From Polaribacter ponticola (GTDB lineage: Bacteria > Bacteroidota > Bacteroidia > Flavobacteriales > Flavobacteriaceae): a stretch of DNA of 64,000 bases. The notes beneath the pieces were generated by a model. That model saw nothing but the letters and a program-made list of their open reading frames with translations. It did no database searches and had not been told where the DNA came from. The DNA is taken from contig NZ_JAOSLC020000003.1 in NCBI RefSeq assembly GCF_026191475.2, positions 496,001-560,000 of the forward strand. The letters are read 5' to 3'. Positions 1 through 9,142 of the stretch are shown here, piece after piece; the first letter of the stretch is position 1; the number at the start of each line of letters is the position of its first letter. A program made the translations under genes and the position numbers.

Positions 1-1
1 T

Positions 2-2260
2 TTAGAACCTAAAGACTACAAACCACATTGGAAAAGTTGGGATTTAAACAACTTACCAATGTTACCAGAACGCTTTGACACGAAAGTTACTGGAGATGCA
101 GGAATAAAAAAACAATTCAATATTGTAAAAAGTCTTTTTGAAAAAGCAGATGTAATCATTAATTGTGGGGATGCGGGAACAGAAGGAGAACTCATTCAGC
201 GTTGGGTAATTAACCAATGTAATTACAAAGGAGAAGTACAACGCTTATGGATTTCTTCGCTTACCGAAGAAGCTATTAAAGAAGGTTTTAAGAACTTAAA
301 ACCTGCTGAACAATATGACAACTTATATTACGCGGGATTCTCTAGAGCAATTGGAGATTGGCTTTTAGGCTTAAACGCAACACGTTTATATACTGTAAAA
401 TTTGGTGGTTATAAACAAGTTTTATCCGTTGGTAGAGTACAAACTCCTACCCTAGCAATGTTGGTAAATCGTTTTAAAGAAATAGAAAATTTTAAACCAC
501 AACCTTATTGGGAATTACAAACAACGTACAGAAATACACTTTTTAATTACGAAGATGGTCGTTTTCTAAAACAAGATGATGGACAAGTTTTAGCTGATAA
601 AGTTGCTCAATCTGACTTTGAAATTGTTTCTGTTACTAAAAAGAAAGGAAAAGAATACGCACCTAAACTATTCGATTTAACAGGTTTACAGGTTTATTGT
701 AATAATAAATTTGGTTTTTCTGCGGATGAAACCTTAAAAATGGTTCAGAAGTTATACGAAATGAAAGTTGTTACGTATCCTAGAGTTGATACTACTTTTT
801 TACCAAATGATGTATATCCTAAAATTGCAGGAATCTTATCAAAATTAACCAATTATAGCGAATTAACGCAACCTCTTTTAGGAAGTAAAATAAAGAAATC
901 GAAACGTGTTTTTGATGACAAAAAAGTAACGGATCACCACGCAATTATTCCAACAGGAATTCAAGGTAACCTACAATACAATCAGCAACAAGTTTACGAT
1001 ATCATTACAAAACGTTTTATTGGTGTTTTTTATCCAGATTCTGATGTTTCTAACACTTCAGTTATTGGAAAAGCAGCTGATGTTCCTTTTAAAACAACCG
1101 GAAAAGAAATTATAAACAAAGGTTGGAAAGTAGTATTTGAATCAAAAAGCGATAAAGATGAGACTCTGAAACAAGTTCAGAGTGACAAAGGAAGTTTACC
1201 TTCCTTTGTCAAAGGTGAAAAAGGATTGCACGAACCTTCGTTTTTAGAAAAAGAAACCAAACCACCTAGAAATTTTACAGAAGCAAGTTTATTGCGCGCT
1301 ATGGAAACTGCTGGCAAGCAAGTTGATGATGATGAAATGCGCGAGTTGATGAAAGAAAACGGAATTGGAAGACCGTCTACAAGAGCGAGTATTATTGAAA
1401 CTTTATTCAGAAGAAAGTATATAGAACGTAAGAAAAAACTAGTTTTACCAACACAAACTGGTATCGATTTAATTAATATTATTGACAACGAATTATTAAA
1501 ATCGGCAGAATTAACAGGACGTTGGGAAAAACGTTTAAAAGAAATTGAACGAGGAGATTTTAATGCTGGAACATTTATCAATAATATGAAAAAAATGGTT
1601 GATGAATTGGTTTATGAAGTCCGTTCTAATACTTCTAAGAAACGAATTTCATCAAACGTCATTGCGAGTAAAACGAAGCAATCTGCTAATAAAAATGAGA
1701 TTACTTCGTCGAAAAGTCCTCGTAATGACAAAAAAACCAAAAAACAAGTTGCAGGTAAAACATGTCCGAAATGTAAAAAAGGACAAATATTAAAAGGTTC
1801 TTCTGCTTTTGGGTGTTCTGAGTATAAGAATAATTGTGATTTAAAAATTCCGTTTGAAATCTATGGAAAAAAGGTTTCTGAAAATCAGATTATAAGATTG
1901 ATTGACAAAGGTTGTACAACCAATTTAAAAGGATTTACTACAGAAACTGGTAAAGTTGAAGGGTTAATAAGGTTTGATGAAAATTTTAAACTGAAATTAG
2001 AGCCAAAAGTCATTGCGAGTAAAACGAAGCAATCTGTTGATAAAAATGAGATTACTTCGTCGAAAACTCCTCGTAATGACAGTGAGAAAATATCTTGCCC
2101 AAAGTGTAAAAAAGGTACAGTTTTAAAAGGGAAATCTGCTTATGGCTGTTCTGACTATAAAGCAGGTTGTAATTTTGTTTTTACTTTTGACAACATCAAA
2201 AAAATAGCCAACGGAAAACCATTAACTAAAGATTTGGTTTTAAAAATTATAAGTAACTAA
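2..2260 (+). CDS. topB: DNA topoisomerase III (5' end outside window)
   Basis: Type IA topoisomerase that relaxes and decatenates DNA by passing a strand through a transient single-strand break. The reading frame is open from base 2, and the residues before the first ATG (base 59) already look like TopB, so the true start lies upstream. Visible are the active-site motif TYPRVDT, with the tyrosine codon at 776-778, the DHHAIIPT motif near base 930 and the GIGRPSTRA motif near 1365. Two C4 zinc-ribbon modules follow (CPKCKKGQ at about 1765 and CPKCKKGT at about 2097). About 752 residues are visible. Unusually, three palindromic repeat insertions are translated in frame: one after the catalytic core motifs and one before each zinc ribbon. 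The family assignment is secure; effects of the insertions are unknown. Confidence 0.95.
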   Translation, partial: LEPKDYKPHWKSWDLNNLPMLPERFDTKVTGDAGIKKQFNIVKSLFEKADVIINCGDAGTEGELIQRWVINQCNYKGEVQRLWISSLTEEAIKEGFKNLKPAEQYDNLYYAGFSRAIGDWLLGLNATRLYTVKFGGYKQVLSVGRVQTPTLAMLVNRFKEIENFKPQPYWELQTTYRNTLFNYEDGRFLKQDDGQVLADKVAQSDFEIVSVTKKKGKEYAPKLFDLTGLQVYCNNKFGFSADETLKMVQKLYEMKVVTYPRVDTTFLPNDVYPKIAGILSKLTNYSELTQPLLGSKIKKSKRVFDDKKVTDHHAIIPTGIQGNLQYNQQQVYDIITKRFIGVFYPDSDVSNTSVIGKAADVPFKTTGKEIINKGWKVVFESKSDKDETLKQVQSDKGSLPSFVKGEKGLHEPSFLEKETKPPRNFTEASLLRAMETAGKQVDDDEMRELMKENGIGRPSTRASIIETLFRRKYIERKKKLVLPTQTGIDLINIIDNELLKSAELTGRWEKRLKEIERGDFNAGTFINNMKKMVDELVYEVRSNTSKKRISSNVIASKTKQSANKNEITSSKSPRNDKKTKKQVAGKTCPKCKKGQILKGSSAFGCSEYKNNCDLKIPFEIYGKKVSENQIIRLIDKGCTTNLKGFTTETGKVEGLIRFDENFKLKLEPKVIASKTKQSVDKNEITSSKTPRNDSEKISCPKCKKGTVLKGKSAYGCSDYKAGCNFVFTFDNIKKIANGKPLTKDLVLKIISN
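1163..1210. repeat. Double hairpin repeat inside topB
   Basis: Two adjacent perfect inverted repeats lie in the coding sequence. ACTCTGAA (1163-1170) pairs with TTCAGAGT (1176-1183) across a 5-nt loop. GACAAAGGAAG (1184-1194) pairs with CTTCCTTTGTC (1200-1210), also across 5 nt. They encode a low-complexity stretch (ETLKQVQSDK and following) that I would not expect in TopB. Similar CTGAAC/TTCAG and CCTTTGTC palindromes are familiar to me as intergenic repeats in Bacteroidota genomes; that is recall, not a search. Confidence 0.75.
1658..1729. repeat. 72-bp palindromic repeat, copy 1, in frame in topB
   Basis: The ends GTCATTGCGAG (1658-1668) and CTCGTAATGAC (1719-1729) are inverted repeats with one G-T type mismatch. 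An inner pair, CGAAGCAATC (1674-1683) and GATTACTTCG (1699-1708), also matches at 9 of 10. The element is 24 codons long and is read without a stop, giving VIASKTKQS... ending PRND. It sits just before the first zinc ribbon. It resembles the widespread GTCATTGCGAG...GCAATC dispersed repeat known from many bacterial genomes. Confidence 0.85.
2009..2080. repeat. 72-bp palindromic repeat, copy 2, in frame in topB
   Basis: Second copy of the same element, differing from copy 1 at only 3 of 72 positions. It is in the same orientation and reading phase and is placed just before the second zinc ribbon. The near identity implies recent duplication or gene conversion. No further copy was noticed in the window. 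Confidence 0.85.
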
Positions 2261-2358
2261 TTTTTAAAACTATAATATATTTTTTTTTTAAAACTTATTT
2301 AAAAACCATTTGTTTTTCTCTTATTTTACCTTAGTTTTATCAAAATATAAAATTGTAA

Positions 2359-3287
2359 ATGGATTTTACGAACCCACTAGTTTACGGAGTACCTTGCTTT
2401 TTAGCTCTTATTTTAGTAGAATTAACTTATAGTAAAAGTCATAAAAAAGAAAAAAATCGGAAACTTTATAAATGGAAAGATTTAGCTGCAAGCCTAACTA
2501 TGGGTATTGGCTCTACAATTTTAGCTCCTTTAACTAAAACAATAGCAGCCATTGTACTTTTTAACTTTGTATTCGATTTTTTTAACCCAATTATAGATGG
2601 TGTTCGTACTAATATAATGGGGTATGAATCTTTTGGTTATGCTTGGTATGTTTGGCTAATATGTCAGTTATTAGACGATTTTAGTTACTATTGGTTTCAT
2701 AGACAAAACCATAATATTCGTTTTCTTTGGGCAGCACATATTGTACATCATTCATCAGACAATTTTAATTTAGGTACTGCTGTTAGAAATGGTTGGTTTA
2801 CTATTTTTTATAAACCTTTTTTTATATGTGGATTCCTGCAATTGGTTTTCCCCCAGAAATGTTGGTAGTTTGTTTGGGAATAGAGGCTTTATGGCAATTT
2901 CAATTACATTCTGTTTACGTTCCAAAGTTAGGTATTATTGAAAAAATTTTTAATACACATACTATGCATCAAGTTCATCATGCACAGAACTTAGAATATA
3001 TGGATAAAAATCATGGAGGTTTCTTAAATATTTTTGATAAGATTTTTGGTACTTGGAAAGAATTAGATGAAAGTATTGATATAAAATATGGCGTTACACA
3101 TGCTCCTAATTCATACAATCCGCTTGTAATTTTAACACATGAATATAAAGATATTTGGATTGATATGAAAAAATCTAAAAACTGGTATCATAAATTTATG
3201 TATGCATTTGCAGCTCCTGGTTGGAGTCATGACGGAAGTACGTTAACCATAAAACAATTAAGAAAAAGTATGAATAAAAACGATTAA
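2359..3287 (+). CDS. Sterol desaturase / fatty acid hydroxylase family protein (frameshifted)
   Basis: Integral-membrane di-iron oxygenase family protein. Histidine clusters typical of the family are visible: HRQNH (near 2698), HIVHHS (near 2740) and HTMHQVHH (near 2958). Hydrophobic N-terminal segments and a tryptophan/proline-rich core fit as well. The frame breaks at a run of seven T (2817-2823). With eight T the protein reads FYKPFFYMWIPAIGFPP without interruption to give about 309 residues, a usual family length. The break is probably a sequence error. The substrate (sterol, carotenoid, fatty acid or ether lipid) cannot be told from sequence alone. Confidence 0.85.
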
Positions 3288-3318
3288 CATTTAAATACTT
3301 TTAACTTCATAAAAAAAT

Positions 3319-3363
3319 TAGGTTCAAACTTCAGAAATTGAAATTTGAACCTATTTTTTTTTT
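3319..3363 (+). terminator. Rho-independent terminator after the hydroxylase gene
   Basis: TAGGTTCAAA (3319-3328) pairs perfectly with TTTGAACCTA (3344-3353) and is followed by a run of ten T. Confidence 0.85.
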
Positions 3364-3467
3364 AGATATTATTTTTTAAAATGCTGTTTTTTTTAATCAG
3401 TTACTAGAAAGCGAAGAACTAATTTTAAGTTCTCTATATTTAGAAGTGTAAAAGCACTTATTACAAT

Positions 3468-3540
3468 TTTAGCCCTGATTGAAACGGCATCCTTTTTTTC
3501 TTTTAAAAAAAGATATAGTAGAAAGCAGGAAACAGCTTTT
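3468..3540 (+). ncRNA. Possible structured RNA, Flavo-1-like
   Basis: The stretch reads TTAGCCCTGATTGAAACGGC, then ATCC, a T7/A7 hairpin (3492-3512), then GATATAG and GCAGGAAACAGCT. CCTG near 3474 can pair with CAGG near 3526, and the outer AGC with GCT, enclosing the central hairpin. I recall this AGCCC-GAT-GAA-CGGCATCC signature as a recurrent conserved element in Flavobacteriia, possibly the Rfam Flavo-1 motif. The name is from memory and uncertain; the nested pairing is visible directly. Two short hairpins lie just upstream (GAACT...AGTTC at 3416, AAGTG...CACTT at 3443). No protein-coding frame fits here. Confidence 0.5.
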
Positions 3541-3545
3541 AAAAA

Positions 3546-3767
3546 TTAATCAATCATATTTTTTAAGTAAAAATTTTCTACCTTTTCTCTAGCCCATGGT
3601 GTCGTTCTTAAAAACTTTAAACTAGATTTATATGTAGGATTATTTTTAAATGCATTTATATTTAAGGCATCTCCTAGTTCTTCCCAACCATATTCTAGAA
3701 ACAATTGTTCTAACATGGTTGCTAATTTTATTCCGTGTAACGGATTGTTTGGTTGTTCTTTGCTCAT
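3546..3767 (-). CDS. VF530 family putative DNA-binding protein
   Basis: A 73-residue protein with the VF530/DUF2132 signature: [16 protein letters not shown] at the start, YGWEELG in the middle and [13 protein letters not shown] at the end. The family is small, basic and helical, with a suggested but poorly proven nucleic-acid-binding role. Its ATG overlaps the stop of the upstream aminopeptidase gene (TAATG at 3769-3765) once the frameshift in that gene is repaired, so the two are probably co-translated. Confidence 0.85.
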   Translation of the reverse strand: MSKEQPNNPLHGIKLATMLEQLFLEYGWEELGDALNINAFKNNPTYKSSLKFLRTTPWAREKVENFYLKNMID

Positions 3768-5393
3768 TATTTATCTAAGTCTGGTAAAACAAATTCATCT
3801 AAAACAGATTTCTTAGCCATCATCTTTTCAATTTCGTCAGATTTTCTTGGTGCTTCTCCAGAAAGGTTTCACCGGTCCGTTTTCTGTAATTAAAATATCA
3901 TCTTCAATTCTTACTGCAATTCCCCACCATTTTTTATCGCAATTACTACCTTCAGGAATATAAATTCCAGGTTCTACAGTAATTACAGAGTTTGCTGCAA
4001 ATGGTTTATACGTTCCGGGATCGTGCACATCTAAACCTAAATAATGAGAAACACCATGAGGTAAATAAGGGTGTCTTTCATCTACAGATTTAATAATTCC
4101 TAATTTAAACAACCCCTCGTTTATTACTTTTTTACACGCAACATTAGGATCATTAAATGAACCACCAACAACGGTTGCTTTTATACCTGCTTCTTGAGAC
4201 GCATACACAATATCGTAAATAGCTTTTTGCTCTGGAGAAAATTTACCGTTTGCAGGTATTGTACGTGTAACATCTGCACTGTAACCTCTATATTCTGCTC
4301 CTAAATCCATTAAAACTAAATCGTTACCAACTTTTGTTCTATTGTTTTCTATATAATGTAAAATACAACCATTGCTACCTGCACCTACAATTGAGGGATA
4401 ACCTTCATACTCTGCTCCGTACTTTTTATACACAAATTCATGAATACCTTGTAACTCTGTTTCAGACATGTGAGATTTCATCGCTTTCATTACTTCTATT
4501 TGACCAACTGCAGAAATACGAACTGCTTTTGTTAATAGTTTTAATTCTTCGGCAGTTTTAATTTCTCTCATAGCTCCTAAACTTCTAGCTAAAAAAGTAA
4601 GATCTATATTTGTTTTAGGCTTTAATGCTAAGGTAATTTTTTGCTTTACCTCATTTTTTAAGACATCAGAATCTGCAGATTTGTATTGCCCTATTAAGTT
4701 ATCATCTTTTATTTCTGCGAAACGACCTTCTATTTGACTTATCATTTTAACAACATTAGCACTACTCTCAATTGGAGTTTCTGCAATGTTCTTATACACA
4801 TATTGTTTTGCTCTAGATAAATAAATACTAGGATCGTAACCGGCTTTCTTTTTAAAGGTTTTTACTAAATCAAAAATATCTTCAGATCCGTTTAAATCTC
4901 TATAATCATCTTTAAATTTTACAATAAATACTTTGTCAAAGCTTTTAAAATTAACATTCGATTTTACAAATTCCTCTGCATTCATAGCATTTACAAAACC
5001 TAATTCTGTTTTTGCACCTTCAACACCCAAACGTTTTCCGTTCCATTGTTCTGCGCTTTTATTACGTTTTTGTACATATAAAATTTCATTATAAGTAGTT
5101 CCGTCTTCATTTGTTTGATCTTCTGAAAACAATACTAAAACCGCATTTGGCTCTCTATAACCTGTTAAATAATAAAAATTTGGATCTTGATGAAAAACAT
5201 AATCTACATCATTTGCTCTGTTTCTAATTGGGTTAGCAAAAACTACAGATACAGAATTTGCTGGCATTTTAGAACGTAAAACATCTCGTCTATCTTTATG
5301 GAATTCTTTTGATAAATAATCTGTTGGTGTTTGCGAAAATCCATTGAAAGTAAAAGCTAATAAAGCTACAAATAGAAATTTAAAAATCTTCAT
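3767..5393 (-). CDS. Secreted Xaa-Pro aminopeptidase, M24B family (frameshifted near the C terminus)
   Basis: Metallo-aminopeptidase that removes N-terminal residues ahead of proline. A signal peptide ([20 protein letters not shown], then Q) predicts export. The creatinase-like N domain is followed by the pita-bread catalytic domain with its metal ligands: two Asp in [18 protein letters not shown] (about residues 364 and 375), His in HGVSHYLG (about 447), Glu in VEPGIY (about 474) and Glu in RIEDD (about 496). The frame breaks at 3867-3869, where removing one A on the coding strand restores a tail beginning [12 protein letters not shown] and ending LPDLDK. This gives about 541 residues and a TAATG overlap with the next gene. 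Confidence 0.9.
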
Positions 5394-5472
5394 TACAATA
5401 AGTTTATTGGTTGTTATATCAAATGTAACGTTAATTCTTTTTTGATAAAAAATATTAACAAAATATTAGTGA

Positions 5473-5502
5473 TTGATTATTGCAGATTTTTCAATAATTT
5501 AG
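5473..5502 (+). promoter_or_regulatory. Predicted Bacteroidota promoter of gcvT
   Basis: TTG (5473-5475), a 19-nt spacer, then TAATTTAG (5495-5502), close to the consensus TTTG-N19-TAnnTTTG. It lies 23 nt before the gcvT ATG. Confidence 0.6.
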
Positions 5503-5525
5503 CCAAAATTTAAAGAAATCTACAA

Positions 5526-6611
5526 ATGAAGAATATAGCACTACATTCAATTCACGAAAGTTTAGGAGCAAAAATGGTACCTTTTGCAGGTTATAACATG
5601 CCTGTACAATATGAAGGTGTTACTGCAGAACACCTTACTGTAAGAGACTCTGTAGGAGTTTTTGATGTAAGTCATATGGGAGAATTTTTAGTTAGCGGAG
5701 AAAATGCTTTAGCATTAATTCAAAAAGTAACTTCTAATGATGCTTCTAAATTAGAAATTGGCGATGCACAGTACAGTTGTTTCCCAAATGAAGAAAACGG
5801 AATTGTAGATGATTTAATTTGTTACAGAATTAAAGAGAACACTTATTTATTGGTTGTTAACGCTTCTAATATTGAAAAAGATTGGAATTGGATTTCTAAA
5901 TTTAATGCAGATTTTAATGCAGATTTAAGAGATTTATCTGACGATTACTCTTTATTAGCCATACAAGGCCCAAAAGCTGTTGAAGCAATGCAATCTTTAT
6001 CTTCTTTAGATTTAGCAGACATTCCTTTTTATAAATTTAAAATTGGTGATTTTGCAGGCATCGAAAATGTAATTATTTCTGCAACTGGTTATACTGGTTC
6101 TGGCGGATTTGAGATTTACTGTAAAAATGATGAAGTAGCACAAATTTGGAATAAAGTTTTTGAAGCTGGTGCAGATTTTGGTATAAAACCTATTGGTTTA
6201 GCGGCAAGAGATACTTTACGTTTAGAAATGGGTTATTGTTTATACGGAAACGATATTAACGACACAACATCACCAATTGAAGCAGGTTTAAGTTGGATTA
6301 CAAAATTTACAAAGGATTTTGTAAACCATGAAGCATTAGCGAAACAAAAAGAACAAAAACCAGAAAGACGTTTAGTTGCTTTTGAATTGGACGAAAGAGG
6401 AATTCCTAGACAAGGTTATGACATTGTAGATGGTAACGGAAACATAATTGGAAACGTAACTTCTGGTACAATGAGTCCTTGTTTACAAAAAGGAATTGGA
6501 ATGGGCTATGTACCTAGAATTTTATCTAAATCAGGAACGCAAATACACATTCAGGTTCGTAAAAAAGCAATACCTGCTACAATTGTAAAACTACCTTTCT
6601 ATAAAGGATAA
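5526..6611 (+). CDS. gcvT: Glycine cleavage system aminomethyltransferase (T protein)
   Basis: Transfers the methylene group from aminomethylated H protein to tetrahydrofolate, releasing ammonia, in cytoplasmic glycine catabolism. At 361 residues it has the usual bacterial length. Family signatures include [11 protein letters not shown] near the N terminus, [34 protein letters not shown] and the C-terminal [19 protein letters not shown]. It stands alone; no gcvH or gcvP is adjacent. A promoter-like element lies just upstream and a strong terminator just downstream. Confidence 0.96.
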   Translation: MKNIALHSIHESLGAKMVPFAGYNMPVQYEGVTAEHLTVRDSVGVFDVSHMGEFLVSGENALALIQKVTSNDASKLEIGDAQYSCFPNEENGIVDDLICYRIKENTYLLVVNASNIEKDWNWISKFNADFNADLRDLSDDYSLLAIQGPKAVEAMQSLSSLDLADIPFYKFKIGDFAGIENVIISATGYTGSGGFEIYCKNDEVAQIWNKVFEAGADFGIKPIGLAARDTLRLEMGYCLYGNDINDTTSPIEAGLSWITKFTKDFVNHEALAKQKEQKPERRLVAFELDERGIPRQGYDIVDGNGNIIGNVTSGTMSPCLQKGIGMGYVPRILSKSGTQIHIQVRKKAIPATIVKLPFYKG

Positions 6612-6641
6612 TCGTTTACTGGATTAAAATAATAATATTAT

Positions 6642-6667
6642 AAAAACCTTACGAGAGTAAGGTTTTT
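6642..6667. terminator. Bidirectional terminator between gcvT and the nucleotidase gene
   Basis: AAAAACCTTAC (6642-6652), loop GAGA, GTAAGGTTTTT (6657-6667): a perfect 11-bp stem with A and T tails usable from both convergent genes. The stop codon of the minus-strand gene (6668-6666) lies inside the stem edge. Confidence 0.9.
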
Positions 6668-8168
6668 ATTGTTTTAAGTAAGCAACAACGGCTTTTCTAA
6701 TATCGAAAGCCAATTCGTTTTCTTTAGGCTTATAAACAGCAATTACTTCTTTATTTTCTGATGATAAAAAAGGAATATCGAATCCTTTTAAAAGGTAATC
6801 AGAAAAAGCAACGGTATATATTTTATTGTTATTTAATTCTTTGTTTTTAAGCATCCATTTGTCATTTACTTTTTCAGCATTAAAGCGTTGTAAATAAGCG
6901 CCAGTTCCTGCAGCTAAAAGGCCATAATCTAATACACGTTTTAGTAATCTTCCTTTAATTTTTACTTTTAAAATAGCGCCTCCGTATGGTAAAACTCTAA
7001 AAATATCTACCGCATTAATATCTCCCGCTAATTGATCGTCTATACGAATAGAACCACCGTTTACCAAAGCACAATCTACCGAATCGTCAAAAGAAAAAGA
7101 CATCGATTTTGTAATAATTTCTCCTAAATTTGTTTGTACACTTCTTATTGGTGTATCTCTACCGTCTAAAGGAATTTTAGCTGTGTAAATTACTTCATTC
7201 GGGTTTTTAATAATGTCTTTTATTTTTGATGTTAAAATAGTTTGCCATTTATCTACAATTGCGCCTACTTTTTCATCAGTTTTTATAGATGAATTTATTT
7301 CTTTTAATTCTGATGTTACTATTGCCTTTTTTGTTTTTTTATCAAAAGAAACTCTATGAATATAAGCCGTTTTTGCATTTGCATCTGCTTTAGCAATCAA
7401 CACCTCACCTACTTTGTCATAAGAATTTGTATGCTCATGACCACCCATAATTAATGGTAAATTGGGTATTAATTTGGCAATTCTTTTATCATTCGTAAGT
7501 TTTACATGTGTTAAACCAAAAACAACATCTACAGAATCTTTTATGGCTGCATAAGATGTTCTTGCTTTTACAAACATATTACCATATTCTACAAATTCTT
7601 TTGGGTTAGATGGTATACAAACACTTATAAAACCTACTTTAATTTTTGTACCATCTTCGTCGGAAAATTCTTTGATAAAAGTTTCTTCTAAGGGTATTTG
7701 TTTTCCTTCTTTCTCTTTGTAAAAAGGAATCGACTTCTCTTTTGTTTTTAATTTAACATTGGCAGAAATCCAAGGAAAATTACTTTCATTTAATCGTTTT
7801 TGTAAATCGTTTTTAGAAACATCAAACTCATGATTACCAAAAGCAACCAAATCTGTGTTCATAGCATTTAGCACTTCTACCATTTGTTTACCACGAACTC
7901 TTTCTCCATCAACTTTAATGGTTCCTAATAAAGACGGATTTAAAAAATCACCAGCTAAAACCAACATTGTGTTTTTATTCTCTTTTAATAAATCTTGATG
8001 TACCGTTTCTACTCTTGCCATTCCTCCAAATTCTCCTCCTTGGATTGGAGCAATCTCATAAACATCGTTAATTTGTAAAAATGTAAAATCTATTTTTCCA
8101 TCATCTTTGTTACAAGAAAATAAAAGTGTGATTGATAAAATGTATAAAAGTGATTTTGTTAATTTCAT
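6666..8168 (-). CDS. 5'-nucleotidase / metallophosphatase family lipoprotein
   Basis: Envelope nucleotidase of the UshA type, 500 residues. A lipoprotein signal ends LLFSC with the acylated Cys at about residue 19. The N-terminal metallophosphoesterase domain shows NDVYEI, LAGDFLNPSL, GNHEFDVSK and GGHEHTNSYD. The C-terminal nucleotidase domain shows RSVQTNLGEI, VNGGSIR and LPYGGAILKVKIKG. NDVYEI replaces the common NDxHG motif, which fits a distinct subfamily. Likely roles are salvage of external nucleotides or phosphate; the exact substrate is unknown. It is monocistronic between a terminator and the HNH locus. Confidence 0.88.
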   Translation of the reverse strand: MKLTKSLLYILSITLLFSCNKDDGKIDFTFLQINDVYEIAPIQGGEFGGMARVETVHQDLLKENKNTMLVLAGDFLNPSLLGTIKVDGERVRGKQMVEVLNAMNTDLVAFGNHEFDVSKNDLQKRLNESNFPWISANVKLKTKEKSIPFYKEKEGKQIPLEETFIKEFSDEDGTKIKVGFISVCIPSNPKEFVEYGNMFVKARTSYAAIKDSVDVVFGLTHVKLTNDKRIAKLIPNLPLIMGGHEHTNSYDKVGEVLIAKADANAKTAYIHRVSFDKKTKKAIVTSELKEINSSIKTDEKVGAIVDKWQTILTSKIKDIIKNPNEVIYTAKIPLDGRDTPIRSVQTNLGEIITKSMSFSFDDSVDCALVNGGSIRIDDQLAGDINAVDIFRVLPYGGAILKVKIKGRLLKRVLDYGLLAAGTGAYLQRFNAEKVNDKWMLKNKELNNNKIYTVAFSDYLLKGFDIPFLSSENKEVIAVYKPKENELAFDIRKAVVAYLKQ

Positions 8169-8221
8169 TTCTGAATTATTTTTATTTTTTAATAATTAAA
8201 GAGTAATTTATTTTGTGATTT

Positions 8222-9077
8222 TTAATTATTTTGATATTCAAATTTTAATCTATGATGAGTCATATAAGACTCCATTTTTTCTGTATATCTATTTAATTTA
8301 ATACCTGTTTCAATTCTTAATGACTTTTTAGTTTCAATACTTAATTTATTTGAAATCACAAGATCTCCTTCAGAATCAAAAGTAATAAGATAATTATCGA
8401 AAAGTTTATGCAAACAAGATGTTAGAATTATCCCATTATTTAAATCATAGTATTCAGTAAATTCACATTCACTAAACGGTTTTATATGACAAGCCTCAAG
8501 TAGTTCTGTTTGTGTAATTTTTGATATACCACATTTAAATAACCAAATTTCAAGTAGCTTGTTTCTAAAACTAGATTGTTGAGTTCTAATTTTAGTTAAA
8601 ATCATCTTATATGATTCTTTATTAGCTAAATTAATACTGTTTTCTTTTACTTGTTCTTCAAATTCATTTGATTTATTAAGATGAATTAAAGGAACACTTA
8701 TTTTTAACTCAAATTTTTCAATAAACAATATTTGAAATAAGTCAAGAATATCTTTAAACGAAGTAAGTTTTATACTTAATTCTTTATTAGATTTTATTTG
8801 TTCTATTACTTAATTTAAACCTTTGTTTAAAATCTTCATTTATAATCAAAAAACAGTTTTTTCTAAAATAAAATAATAAATCTTCATTATTAATAATATA
8901 AGAAAATGGAACTTCAAATATTGAGCTAAATTGTAATTCCTGTTTAAGTTTTCTGTCAATTATTTTAATATTAACTTTAGATTTTGAATTTTCATATTTT
9001 TTTGATTCATACGAAAATTCATTGTTTATAAATTTAAAAGATTTGAAAAAATTTGATAAAATTAATCCTTTTTTCAT
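8222..9077 (-). CDS. HNH endonuclease-like protein, frameshifted
   Basis: The C-terminal part (8728-8222) has an HNH nuclease core: ACHIKPFSECE, then YDLNNGIILTSCLHKLFDN and an acidic D. This is the arrangement seen in predicted restriction-type HNH proteins. The N-terminal part (9077-8787) is a 96-residue frame with no recognisable domain that ends abruptly. The two are offset by one base, and the second frame is open back to about 8810, so a one-base insertion near 8800-8812 would join them into about 284 residues. Unlike most other breaks in the window, this one has no homopolymer. Read alone, the C-terminal part would start at TTG 8728. It could be a genuine pseudogene. Confidence 0.65.
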
Positions 9078-9142
9078 TTTTTTAAAACACGTTATATTAT
9101 AATCTTGTTTACAAATATTCTTAAAAAAAGAAAATCTAAACT

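Noticed and set aside
1177..1581. 134-residue minus-strand frame inside topB
   Set aside because: It mirrors the topB coding strand, has no recognisable features and covers the palindromic repeat. Shadow frame.
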